A stretch of DNA of 64,000 bases from Sphingobacteriaceae bacterium UBA6709 (GTDB taxonomy: Bacteria; Bacteroidota; Bacteroidia; Sphingobacteriales; Sphingobacteriaceae). The notes under the pieces were generated by a model, which did not search any database, was not told the origin of the DNA, and saw only the letters and a program-made list of their open reading frames with translations. Every line of letters begins with the position of its first letter. Position 1 is the first letter of the stretch. Positions 45,001-54,292 of the stretch are shown piece after piece. The translations under genes and the position numbers were made by a program. The stretch spans positions 5,403-69,402 of the forward strand of contig DKIV01000044.1 in NCBI GenBank assembly GCA_002454425.1. The letters run 5' to 3'.

Positions 45001-46878
45001 ATGAAAGGATTAAAGAAATATATAGGTGCCGGACTTCTGGCTGCAGCGACGCTGTCAATCTCTGCATGTAAGAATTTTCTGGACGAGAAGATGGTTGCCA
45101 CTGTAACGAACAGGTTTTATGAGACTCCCGATGGTTTGGAATCGTTGGTGGCGGGTATGTATGATGGGCTGCGTTTCCATTTCAACTACGAATGGGTCTA
45201 TACAACCACGAATTATGGTACTGATGAATTCACTAACGGGGGAGGATTAGATAAAGTACATTTTAATACTTATACCAACACGCTCGATCCGCGTACCGGA
45301 GAACTTCAAACCATCTTCGATTATATGTACGCTAATATTAACTCGGCGAATGTTGGAATTCAGAATATCCCGCAATACTATCCGGGAGCGGCCGGTCAGA
45401 AACGTATGGGCGAGTGTTATTTCATGCGAGCATTTGATTACTTTAAGTTAGTCAATCAGTTTGGAGGAGTGCCTCTGAAATTGGTTCCCTCTACCCAGCT
45501 TGAGACAGACTTTACCCGTGCTTCTGCTGAACAGGTATTTGCTCAGATAATCTCCGACTTCCGCATTGCAGTAGATCTGCTTCCCGATAAAGCTGAGATC
45601 CTCGGCCGTATCTCAAAAGGGGCAGCTCAGCACTTTCTCGCCAAGGCCTACTTATACCGCGCAAGTGAGCTGCATTCTTCTTTTAGTAAGCCTACGGACC
45701 TTGACAGTGCAATCTTTTACGGAGAGAAGGTGATAAACAGCTCTCCCTATAAACTTGCGGCGAATTATGCTGATATCTTCAGATACACCAAGGTTAATGA
45801 TGTTAACGAGAGTAACGCTGAAATCATACTTGCGGCACAGTTCGATAATAATGATGTTAATGCCGGACGTTACGGTAATCAGACGCACCTCTGGTTCTTG
45901 TCTGTATATCAAAACCTACCAGGCATGACGCGTGATATTGCGAATGGTCGTGAGTTTCAGCGTTTAAAACCAACAGACTACGCGCTGGATATTTACAATC
46001 GTAAAATAGACTCTCGTTTCTACAAGAGCTTTAAGTTTACTTATTTCTCTAATAACGCTAAAACTATCCCAACATGGACCGCTACTACAGCTCCAAGCCC
46101 GGATTTGGTAGGAAAACCTAAGTTTGCTGTAGGCGATACTGCTATTACCTACATCGTAAACAGCAAAAACGATACGCGTTACACGAAAGCGAATATGGAT
46201 AAGCGTAAGCAGAGTATGTATGTACGCTACTATACAGATGGCGGAAAGCAAACTACCAACTGGGGTTTAAGCCAATATCCAAGCTTGTCCAAATATATTG
46301 ACGGATTCCGTACAAGCGTATCCAGCCAGAAAGGAACGCGTGATGGTATTGTGGCTCGTATTGCTGAAACATACCTCATCGTGGCCGAGGCATATGGCAG
46401 AAAGGGCGACTACGCGAATGCTGTAAGATATATAAACATCTTAAGAGAACGTGCCGGCTACGCTGCGAGCGAAGCTCGTGAGGGCGTGTATTATGAAGCG
46501 GAACAGATTGCAAAAGGCACTGTCACCTCTACAAAGACACAAATGGATATTTCTGAAAATGCCTTTACTCCTGGCACAACGGAGGCTGTCGCTGAGATGT
46601 ATCCCGCGGGCGTAAGTGGAAAGGCTCAGGCTTTTGTACATTTTATTCTCAATGAACGTTCCCGTGAGCTGATGGGTGAGTTCTTCCGTTGGGAGGATTT
46701 AAGCCGCACGAAAACATTAGTAATGAGAGATCAGGCTTTCAATCCCGACGCGGCCACAAATGTAGCCGATAAGCATATGCTTCGCCCTATTCCTCAGGGA
46801 TTCTTAGACGTAATCACCAGTAATGGAAATCCGTTGACTGCTGCAGAAAAGCAGGCAATGCAAAATCCCGGCTGGTAG
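45001..46878 (+). CDS. SusD/RagB-type glycan-binding lipoprotein (pair 3)
   Basis: Surface lipoprotein partner of the STN-SusC, 625 residues from the ATG at 45001; this start gives MKGLKKY with Cys23 in the lipobox (SISAC), whereas an upstream ATG at 44977 lies inside susC. Features include 'CKNFLDEKMVATVT', 'GECYFMRAFDYFKLVNQFGGVPL' and 'ILNERSRELMGEFFRWEDLSR'. A strong hairpin follows at 46900, which may lower expression of the downstream enzymes relative to SusCD. Confidence 0.95.
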   Translation: MKGLKKYIGAGLLAAATLSISACKNFLDEKMVATVTNRFYETPDGLESLVAGMYDGLRFHFNYEWVYTTTNYGTDEFTNGGGLDKVHFNTYTNTLDPRTGELQTIFDYMYANINSANVGIQNIPQYYPGAAGQKRMGECYFMRAFDYFKLVNQFGGVPLKLVPSTQLETDFTRASAEQVFAQIISDFRIAVDLLPDKAEILGRISKGAAQHFLAKAYLYRASELHSSFSKPTDLDSAIFYGEKVINSSPYKLAANYADIFRYTKVNDVNESNAEIILAAQFDNNDVNAGRYGNQTHLWFLSVYQNLPGMTRDIANGREFQRLKPTDYALDIYNRKIDSRFYKSFKFTYFSNNAKTIPTWTATTAPSPDLVGKPKFAVGDTAITYIVNSKNDTRYTKANMDKRKQSMYVRYYTDGGKQTTNWGLSQYPSLSKYIDGFRTSVSSQKGTRDGIVARIAETYLIVAEAYGRKGDYANAVRYINILRERAGYAASEAREGVYYEAEQIAKGTVTSTKTQMDISENAFTPGTTEAVAEMYPAGVSGKAQAFVHFILNERSRELMGEFFRWEDLSRTKTLVMRDQAFNPDAATNVADKHMLRPIPQGFLDVITSNGNPLTAAEKQAMQNPGW

Positions 46879-46899
46879 AAAATGCTATAAATCTACTTG

Positions 46900-46932
46900 G
46901 AAGTCCTGCGCCTTGGCGTGCAGGACTTCTTT
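46900..46932 (+). terminator. Hairpin after susD (attenuator or partial terminator)
   Basis: GAAGTCCTGC (46900-46909) pairs exactly with GCAGGACTTC (46920-46929), followed by only TTT. It lies between susD and the first enzyme gene of the same operon, so partial termination or mRNA processing is more likely than full termination. Confidence 0.55.
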
Positions 46933-46953
46933 AATCACTAACCACCTGTAACA

Positions 46954-48291
46954 ATGACTTTGAAAACCGTACGCCTTTCTGTGTTCTTTGTCCTTGTGGC
47001 TAACAGCCTTTTGGCACAAACGCCTCAATCTCCCTTGAAGTTCGACTTTGGCTCTAAAAAGCCTGAAAAAAGCTATGTCGCCGTCATGCCCAACGATGTG
47101 TATGATCAAAACAAAGGTTATGGCTTCTTAAAGGGCGCAAAGCTAAAAGCGGGAGGCAACGCTAATGCATCAAAATCTGCCGACAATTATCTTACATCTG
47201 ACAAGCCTTTCTTCTTTAGCGTCAATCTGCCGGAAGGAAACTACAATGTAAAGATTGTTTATGGCGATAAAGCGGGAACCTCCGCACAAACCTTCCGGGC
47301 GGAATGTCGCCGCATGATGGTCGCTCAGGCGAATACTGCCAATGGGCAAGTTCGCAGCGCCATGTTCACCGTAAATATTCATAGTCCTGAGATTGCTAAT
47401 ACCACAACATCTGTCCGTTTGAAGCAACGGGAGTTTTCATATTTTCATTGGGATAAGCAACTGACCTTAGAATTTAATGGCGGACAACCGAAAATATGCG
47501 CCGTGGAGATTAGTCCTGCCATCAATCCCGTCACGGTTTTCCTTGCCGGAAATTCTACCGTAGTGGATCAGGCAGCGGAGCCTTACGCCTCCTGGGGACA
47601 GATGATTCCGTCATTCTTCGTTCCCGGGAAAGTGGTCGTGGCCAATCTTGCCGAGTCAGGTGAAGCGCTTAGCTCTTTCAAATCATCTCTCCGGCTGCAG
47701 AAAATTCTAAGCATGATGCGCAAAGGGGACTATCTGTTTATAGAGTTTGGCCATAACGACCAGAAACAACGAGGTGAAGGCGTGGGTGCCTTTACCAGCT
47801 ATACGCGGGATCTCTTATACTATATCAGCGAGACAAAGAAACGAGGTGGAATACCAGTCCTGGTAACATCGGTAAACCGTAGATCTTTTGACGGCAACGG
47901 AAAGATCGTTGCTACACTTGGCGATTATCCGGAAGCGGTACGTCGCGTAGCGAAACAAGAGCATGTTGCGCTCATTGATCTTAACAACATGACTAAAACG
48001 CTGTACGAAGCCTGGGGTCCTGATGAATCTCTTAAAGCCTTCGTGCACTATCCCGCAAATACCTTTCCGGGGCAGGAAAAAGCCCTTGCAGATAACACTC
48101 ATTTTAACCCATACGGAGCCTTTGAAATTGCACAATGTGTGAGGATGGGGATAAAAGAGCAGGTACCCTCGCTGGCTAAATACCTGCGTTCCGGGGTGGC
48201 TGACTTTAATCCCGCCCAGCCAGATGCTGTCGCGTCCTTTTACTGGCCCTTAAGTCCTGCGGTGTCAATAATTAAACCCGATGGAAATTAA
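46954..48291 (+). CDS. Rhamnogalacturonan acetylesterase, CE12/SGNH type, with N-terminal beta domain
   Basis: Exported esterase that removes acetyl groups from rhamnogalacturonan-I, 445 residues. The signal peptide ends at LLAQ. Residues about 25-195 form a beta-rich domain ('LKFDFGSKKPEKSYVAV', 'ADNYLTSDKPFFFSVNLPEGNYNVKI') resembling the galactose-binding-like module found on other CE12 enzymes. The SGNH-hydrolase catalytic domain has Ser201 in AGNSTV (Gly-Asn-Ser instead of the usual Gly-Asp-Ser), a GHND block with Asn268, and Asp380-X-X-His383 in DNTHFN. It is the first enzyme after SusD in the pectin operon and is larger than the second CE12 enzyme at 56214. Confidence 0.9.
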   Translation: MTLKTVRLSVFFVLVANSLLAQTPQSPLKFDFGSKKPEKSYVAVMPNDVYDQNKGYGFLKGAKLKAGGNANASKSADNYLTSDKPFFFSVNLPEGNYNVKIVYGDKAGTSAQTFRAECRRMMVAQANTANGQVRSAMFTVNIHSPEIANTTTSVRLKQREFSYFHWDKQLTLEFNGGQPKICAVEISPAINPVTVFLAGNSTVVDQAAEPYASWGQMIPSFFVPGKVVVANLAESGEALSSFKSSLRLQKILSMMRKGDYLFIEFGHNDQKQRGEGVGAFTSYTRDLLYYISETKKRGGIPVLVTSVNRRSFDGNGKIVATLGDYPEAVRRVAKQEHVALIDLNNMTKTLYEAWGPDESLKAFVHYPANTFPGQEKALADNTHFNPYGAFEIAQCVRMGIKEQVPSLAKYLRSGVADFNPAQPDAVASFYWPLSPAVSIIKPDGN

Positions 48292-48324
48292 CTCAATTAA
48301 GCTGTTGATTATTTAGGAAATAAT

Positions 48325-51300
48325 ATGAAACCAATTTTTTGTACCAGGTTGAGAACTGTTGGAAAGATGGTATTCCTGCTGGCAACAGCAGGAACCATCC
48401 TGTTGAGTGCCGTGCGCGCGCAACAAGACACGCGATTGAAATACAACTTTAACATCGGCTGGAAGCTATTTGTGGGTGATAATTCAGATGCGGCAACACC
48501 CAATTTTGACGATGCTTCATGGACCGCAGTGACGCTTCCCCATGCATGGAACGAAGATGACGCCTTCCGGTTGGCCATCGATAAGCTTCCTACAGGCATT
48601 GCCTGGTATCGTAAGCATTTCTCTGTTCCGCAGGCACAAAGGAATAAAAAGGTTTTTATAGAATTTGAAGGCCTGAGGCAGGCCGGCGATATCTACCTTA
48701 ATGGTAAGCATCTGGGTATTCATGAGAATGGAATTACGGCTTTTGCATTCGACGTAACGTCACTTATTAATTTCGGTGCCGACAATGTTATCGCTGTAAG
48801 AACTGACAACTCATGGACCTACCGCGAGAAGGCAAGAAACTCACCCTATCAGTGGAACGACAAGAACTTCAACGCCAACTATGGCGGTCTTAGCAAGAAC
48901 GTGTGGCTGCATCTAACAGATAAGCTGTATCAGACACTCCCCCTGTATACATTTTTGAAAACTACCGGAGATTATGTTTACGCTAAAGATTTTGATATTC
49001 CGAACAAACAGGCAACTGTGGTGGTGGATATTGAACTGAAGAATGAACATCCACAAGCGATGTCCTTTGAATTTCTTGCCGAAATCAAAGATATGGACGG
49101 AAAGGTTATCAAGCTTATCAACGGGGGCCGGCAAACCATACAGGCTGGCGAACTTAAGCGGTTAAGTGCCAGTTCGGTAGTTAAAAGCCTTAACTTCTGG
49201 AGTTGGGGTTATGGATATTTATATACCGTTACTCCTAAGATCGTTGTAGAGGGAAAGGTCATCGATGAGCTGCCTGTCCGTACCGGCTTCAGAAAGCTGG
49301 AGTATAAAAAGGGCATGGTCTACCTTAATGACCGTGTGCTGATGCTTAAAGGCTATGCACAGCGTAGCTCTAATGAGTGGCCGGCAATAGGCTTATCGGT
49401 ACCTCCCTGGCTTAGCGACTACAGTAACGGCCTTATGGTTGAGAGTAATGCCAACCTGGTGCGTTGGATGCACATCACTCCCTGGCGGCAGGATATTGAG
49501 TCCTGCGATCGCGTAGGCCTTATTCAGGCAATGCCTGCCGGAGATGCCGAACACGATGTTCAAGGCCCCCGATGGGAACAGCGCGTTGATGTTATGCGCG
49601 ACGCTATTATCTATAATAGGAATTCCCCGAGCATTTTTTTCTATGAATGCGGCAATGAGTCTATCAGCGAGGAGCATATGGCGGAGATGAAGGCCTTGCG
49701 CGATCTTTACGACCCCAATGGAGGACGTGCTATTGGTTCGCGCGAGATGCTCGACAGCCGTGTTGCCGAATATGGCGGAGAAATGCTTTATATAAATAAG
49801 AGTGCCCATATTCCCATGTGGGCAATGGAATATTCAAGAGACGAGGGTTTACGTAAGTATTGGGATCAGTATTCTCCTCCATATCATAAAGATGGCGACG
49901 GCCCTTTGTATAAAGGCGCTGATGCCAGCATCTACAACAGAAATCAGGATAGCCATGCTATTGAAAATGTCGCTCGCTGGCATGATTACTGGCTTGAGCG
50001 CCCCGGTACAGGTGACAGGGTGAGCTCTGGCGGCGTCAATATTATTTTCTCCGATTCGAATACCCACTTCCGTGGTGCCGAAAACTACCGGCGTAGCGGT
50101 GAGGTCGACGCGTTGCGGGTAGCAAAGGATGGCTTCTTTGCTCATCAGGTTATGTGGGATGGATGGGTCAACACCGAACATTACCGCGCGCATATCATCG
50201 GCCACTGGAATTATAAAAAAGGTACTGTTAAAGATGTTTTTGTTGTCGCTTCAGGAGAAAAGACAGAGCTTTTTATAAACGGTAAGTCTAAAGGTTATGG
50301 CACGCGCAGTAATAACTTTCTTTTTACCTTCAATAATATCGCCTGGCAGCCGGGAGAAATCAAAGCGCTGACTTACGACTCTCTCGGAAAGAAAGTTGCT
50401 GAGCACGTGCTGAAAACAGCAGGCGAGCCTGTTGGACTGCGTCTTACTACACGCATGAACCCCCGCGGCTTTCGCGCCGACGGTGCCGATCTCGTGTTAG
50501 CGGAAGTGGAAGTGGTCGATAAAGATGGTAATCGTTGTCCCACAGCGTTGAATATGATTGACTTCCAGTTAAAGGGAAATGCCGAATGGCGCGGTGGCCT
50601 GGCACAGGGGCCTGACAATTATATACTTTCCAGAAAACTACCCGTAGAATGTGGCGTAAACCGTGTGTTGATCCGCTCTACCCGCTCCGCTGGTCAGGTA
50701 GTGCTCACAGCATCGTCTCCGGGATTGAAAACTGCTGTGGTTGCCTTTAAGTCACTTCCCGTAAACGACGAGCGAGGCTTGGCGTTAAGCATGCCTGATG
50801 ATGGATTATTGCCACAATTCAGACGGGGCCCCACTCCTGCTACACCTTCTTTTGTGCAGACCAGGAGAGCCCTGGAAATAAGCTCGGCAACAGCGGGAGC
50901 TAATCAGGAAGAGGCGGCGAAGAGTTACGATGATAATGAACTCAGCGCATGGAAAAACGACGGTAATCTTTCTACCGCGTGGATGCGCTATAACCTCAGC
51001 AAAACGGAACGTATCGATGAAGTGACGCTGAAACTTAATAATTTCCGTACCCGCGTTTATCCATTGAAAATACTGGTTGACGACAAGGTGGTGTTTGAAG
51101 GCTCTACGCCAAAAGGCCTTGGATATGTTACCCTCCCTTGTAAGCCAACAGAAGGCAAGTCCGTTACCGTACAGCTTATGACAGCCAACTCAGGAAAGGA
51201 TGATAGTGGCATCGGTGTTGAAATGGGTGGTAAAAAGCTCGATGATGGTATCAGCGAAGCGGGCGGCAAAGGATCACTGGTAATTATCGAAGCTGAGATA

Positions 51301-51330
51301 TACCAGCGGTTGAATGGCAATACTAAGTAA
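48325..51330 (+). CDS. Secreted GH2 beta-galactosidase-type enzyme with C-terminal discoidin-like domain
   Basis: Exported GH2 glycosidase of 1001 residues. The signal peptide ends at VRAQ. The N-terminal sugar-binding domain ('WKLFVGDNSDA', 'GIAWYRKHFSVP', 'FIEFEGLRQAGDIYLNG') is followed by an Ig-like domain and a TIM barrel. The acid/base is Glu445 in CGNES and the nucleophile Glu502 in WAMEYS. Beyond the barrel lie Ig-like/DUF4982-type domains and, from about residue 850, an F5/8 (discoidin)-like module ('AKSYDDNELSAWKNDG'). Probably removes galactose or a related beta-linked sugar from rhamnogalacturonan side chains; the exact linkage is not known. An AGGAAAT sequence lies eight bases before the ATG. 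Confidence 0.87.
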   Translation: MKPIFCTRLRTVGKMVFLLATAGTILLSAVRAQQDTRLKYNFNIGWKLFVGDNSDAATPNFDDASWTAVTLPHAWNEDDAFRLAIDKLPTGIAWYRKHFSVPQAQRNKKVFIEFEGLRQAGDIYLNGKHLGIHENGITAFAFDVTSLINFGADNVIAVRTDNSWTYREKARNSPYQWNDKNFNANYGGLSKNVWLHLTDKLYQTLPLYTFLKTTGDYVYAKDFDIPNKQATVVVDIELKNEHPQAMSFEFLAEIKDMDGKVIKLINGGRQTIQAGELKRLSASSVVKSLNFWSWGYGYLYTVTPKIVVEGKVIDELPVRTGFRKLEYKKGMVYLNDRVLMLKGYAQRSSNEWPAIGLSVPPWLSDYSNGLMVESNANLVRWMHITPWRQDIESCDRVGLIQAMPAGDAEHDVQGPRWEQRVDVMRDAIIYNRNSPSIFFYECGNESISEEHMAEMKALRDLYDPNGGRAIGSREMLDSRVAEYGGEMLYINKSAHIPMWAMEYSRDEGLRKYWDQYSPPYHKDGDGPLYKGADASIYNRNQDSHAIENVARWHDYWLERPGTGDRVSSGGVNIIFSDSNTHFRGAENYRRSGEVDALRVAKDGFFAHQVMWDGWVNTEHYRAHIIGHWNYKKGTVKDVFVVASGEKTELFINGKSKGYGTRSNNFLFTFNNIAWQPGEIKALTYDSLGKKVAEHVLKTAGEPVGLRLTTRMNPRGFRADGADLVLAEVEVVDKDGNRCPTALNMIDFQLKGNAEWRGGLAQGPDNYILSRKLPVECGVNRVLIRSTRSAGQVVLTASSPGLKTAVVAFKSLPVNDERGLALSMPDDGLLPQFRRGPTPATPSFVQTRRALEISSATAGANQEEAAKSYDDNELSAWKNDGNLSTAWMRYNLSKTERIDEVTLKLNNFRTRVYPLKILVDDKVVFEGSTPKGLGYVTLPCKPTEGKSVTVQLMTANSGKDDSGIGVEMGGKKLDDGISEAGGKGSLVIIEAEIYQRLNGNTK

Positions 51331-51345
51331 AGACCAATAAATATC

Positions 51346-51393
51346 CTCCTGGCAATCGCAGTCCCCGGAAAATCCGGGAGCGATTGCCGGGAG
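51346..51393 (+). other. Very stable intercistronic hairpin between two GH2 genes
   Basis: A 14-bp stem (51346-51359 with 51380-51393, one G-U pair) contains an inner 5-bp stem (CCCGG 51364-51368 with CCGGG 51374-51378). No T-run follows, so it is not a standard terminator. An mRNA-processing, stabilising or attenuation role is inferred. Confidence 0.55.
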
Positions 51394-51429
51394 TTCCAAC
51401 ACATAGATGAACACAATAAACCACACACG

Positions 51430-54288
51430 ATGTATTTGAAGATTTATTTAATTACCCTGCTTGTGCTGTCATCCTTCGCGGGACATGCCCAAGCGCCCGG
51501 CGCCCAACGCATGTATCTGTCGGGTACAGATAATGAGCATACCGTAGACTGGGATTTTTGGACTACGGGCGGTCGTAAGAGCGGAAAATGGTACAAAATT
51601 CCTGTGCCCTCGCACTGGGAGCAGCAAGGTTTCGGCCGTTATAACTATGGTCGCGACTACGTAACTTTTGGTAAGAACTTTCGCTTTGCCGATGAGAAAG
51701 GGCTTTATCGTCATAAATTTAATGTTCCCGCTGCCTGGCGTGGGAAACAGATCTTCATTGTCTTCGAAGGATCGATGACTGATACAGAAGTAAAGATTAA
51801 CGGATCTCTGGCCGGCATACCTCACCAGGGGGCCTTCTACAGATTCAAATACAATATTACCGACAAGCTGAAGTTCGGAACCGACAACCTGCTCGAAGCT
51901 ACAGTAAGCAAAATGTCGGCAGATAATTCCGTAAATAACGCGGAGCGCCTGGCTGACTATTGGATCCTTGGCGGAATTTTCCGCCCTGTATATCTTGAAG
52001 CGGTTCCTAATGCCTACATTGAGCGTATCGCGGTGAACGCCCAGGCCAATGGACAATTCAGCGCGCGTGTCCATCTTAAAGGTATCACCTCCGCGGCAAC
52101 GCTCGTGTCTGAGATAAGTGATCCTATGGGAACAATTATTGCCAGCGTTAAAGCTAAAGTGAATGCTGGTGATAGCATAGTCCTGCTAAATACTAAGGCA
52201 AGAGCTCCAAAGCTGTGGTCGGCAGAAACTCCCAATCTCTATAAAGTAAATGTAAGCCTGCAACAGGCAGGAAAAGAGCCTTTTAATTATACCGATAAGT
52301 TTGGATTCAGAACCATCGAAATTCGTAAAGGTGATGGTATCTACCTCAACGGTACTAAGATCAAGATGAAAGGCGTCAACAGACATGTGTGGTGGCCGGA
52401 GAGTGGTCGATGCATAAATGCTGATATTGATCTCATGGATGTCAAACTCATTAAAGAGATGAATATGAACGCTGTTCGCTGTTCTCACTATCCGCCTGAT
52501 AAGAGTTTTCTCAATATCTGTGACTCGCTGGGCTTGTATGTTCTTGATGAACTTGCCGGATGGCAAAAGGCCTATAGTACCGAAGTGGGCAGTCGTCTGG
52601 TTAAAGAAATGGTCGAGCGTGATGCGAATCATCCTTCCATCATCTTCTGGAGTAATGGAAATGAGGGTGGGCATAACAAGCAGCTCGACGGGCTCTTTGG
52701 TCTGTACGATCTTTCAAACCGTCCGGTAATTCATGCTCACCATAAACCAGGAAACGCTTTCAATGGCATTGACTGCAATCATTACGAGGATTACTACAGC
52801 ACACAAAAAATTCTTGCCGACACAAATATCTATATGCCTACCGAGTTCCTGCATTCTCAGGACGATGGTGGCGGCGCTGCTTCGCTGTCTGATTTTTGGG
52901 ACTTACACTGGAATGCTAAACGCGGTGCCGGAGGCTTCATCTGGGATCTCGCCGATGAGGGACTTGTGCGTACAGACCAGAATAATATTATTGACGTGAA
53001 TGGCGTAAATGCTCCCGATGGATTAGTCGGTCCCCATCGTGAGAAGGAGGGTAGCGTAAATGCTATTCGTGAGATCTATTCACCCGTAAAAATCAGGATG
53101 ACAGAGCTCCCTGCCGATTTTAACGGCACTATCGCTGTAGAAAACCGGTATCACTTCACAAATCTGAAGCAATGTTCTTTCAAATGGGAGCTGCTGAACT
53201 TTGCGAAGAAAGATTACTGGAAGAATGGTTATGAAACTAAGAAGACCGGAACCCTTACGGCTCCTGATATACGTCCTGTGAGCAGTGGCACGCTGCATAT
53301 GGCGTTGCCTGAAGACTGGCGCTCCTATGATGCCCTGAGTCTTGCCGCTTACGATCCATTCTCCAATGAACTCTATCGTTGGGTATGGAAGGTAAAAAGT
53401 AATTCGCAATTGATCAGTTCTTTGCTTCAGCCGAAGTACAGCACCACTGTTGAGGCTACAGATCTTGACAGCGTAATCACGCTGAAAGCAGCCGGGATAT
53501 CGGTAAGCTTCAGTAGGAAATCCGGAGAGATTGTATCATTAGCCAACGAAGCCAGTATGAAGCTCTCATTTGATGGAGGTCCTCGCCTGGTAAGCGGCAA
53601 TGCTCAGTTTTCGTCCATGCGCCACTTCAAAGAAGGCGATGCTTATGTCATTGAATCCAAATATACCGGCGACTTAAGTTATGTGCGTTGGAAGATGCAT
53701 TCTTCAGGCTGGCTTGAGATGAAATACGAATATTCCCTGAATGGCAATTACAGTTTCAGCGGTGTGACCTTCAACTATCCGGAAAACTTTATCCTTGGCG
53801 CACGTTGGCTGGGAAAAGGTCCTTACCGGGTATGGAAGAACAGACCCTTTGGAGTAACCTATAATATCTGGGAAAATCGCTATAACAATACACAAACGGG
53901 CAGCGCTCCATGGCAGTATCCGGAGTTTAAGGGTTACTTCTCCGATATTACCTGGATGGAGTTCAACACTGTACAGGGGCAGTTTACCGTGGCCAGTCCT
54001 GAGAAGGATCTCTTTGTTCGTTTGTTTGATTTTTATGCTCTTTCCGGCGCGCACCCGCATCCGGGATTGCCGGCAGGGAATATCTCTTTCCTTGAATGCA
54101 TCCCTCCGACAGGAACGAAACTCGCGCTGAATATTTCAGCAAATGCTACTGTCCTGGGTCCCATGAGCGAACAAAATAAACTTTCAGGACCTAAAACGCG
54201 TACCCTGTATTTCTTCTTCGGCCTCAAAAAGCCGGATACGGAAAATAAGCAGTTTATTATGCCTGGCGAAAATATTCTAACCGATTAG
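51430..54288 (+). CDS. Secreted GH2 beta-galactosidase (LacZ-like)
   Basis: Exported GH2 enzyme, 952 residues. The signal peptide ends at GHAQA. The N-terminal region has 'IPVPSHWEQQGFGRYNYG' and 'GLYRHKFNVP' of the sugar-binding domain. The TIM barrel contains 'GVNRHVWWPESGRCI', 'MNAVRCSHYPPDKSFL' and 'SNGNEGGHN' with Glu412 as acid/base, and Glu472 in MPTEFLH as nucleophile. The C-terminal third ('GARWLGKGPYRVWKNR') matches the small-chain-like domain of LacZ-type galactosidases. It is unlike the preceding GH2 protein in sequence, so the two probably cleave different side-chain linkages. It is followed after 4 bases by the PL11 gene. Confidence 0.9.
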   Translation: MYLKIYLITLLVLSSFAGHAQAPGAQRMYLSGTDNEHTVDWDFWTTGGRKSGKWYKIPVPSHWEQQGFGRYNYGRDYVTFGKNFRFADEKGLYRHKFNVPAAWRGKQIFIVFEGSMTDTEVKINGSLAGIPHQGAFYRFKYNITDKLKFGTDNLLEATVSKMSADNSVNNAERLADYWILGGIFRPVYLEAVPNAYIERIAVNAQANGQFSARVHLKGITSAATLVSEISDPMGTIIASVKAKVNAGDSIVLLNTKARAPKLWSAETPNLYKVNVSLQQAGKEPFNYTDKFGFRTIEIRKGDGIYLNGTKIKMKGVNRHVWWPESGRCINADIDLMDVKLIKEMNMNAVRCSHYPPDKSFLNICDSLGLYVLDELAGWQKAYSTEVGSRLVKEMVERDANHPSIIFWSNGNEGGHNKQLDGLFGLYDLSNRPVIHAHHKPGNAFNGIDCNHYEDYYSTQKILADTNIYMPTEFLHSQDDGGGAASLSDFWDLHWNAKRGAGGFIWDLADEGLVRTDQNNIIDVNGVNAPDGLVGPHREKEGSVNAIREIYSPVKIRMTELPADFNGTIAVENRYHFTNLKQCSFKWELLNFAKKDYWKNGYETKKTGTLTAPDIRPVSSGTLHMALPEDWRSYDALSLAAYDPFSNELYRWVWKVKSNSQLISSLLQPKYSTTVEATDLDSVITLKAAGISVSFSRKSGEIVSLANEASMKLSFDGGPRLVSGNAQFSSMRHFKEGDAYVIESKYTGDLSYVRWKMHSSGWLEMKYEYSLNGNYSFSGVTFNYPENFILGARWLGKGPYRVWKNRPFGVTYNIWENRYNNTQTGSAPWQYPEFKGYFSDITWMEFNTVQGQFTVASPEKDLFVRLFDFYALSGAHPHPGLPAGNISFLECIPPTGTKLALNISANATVLGPMSEQNKLSGPKTRTLYFFFGLKKPDTENKQFIMPGENILTD

Positions 54289-54292
54289 TTAT

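Noticed and set aside
52186..52674. 162-codon minus-strand frame inside the LacZ-like GH2 gene
   Set aside because: Antisense shadow; the plus strand carries intact GH2 catalytic motifs throughout.
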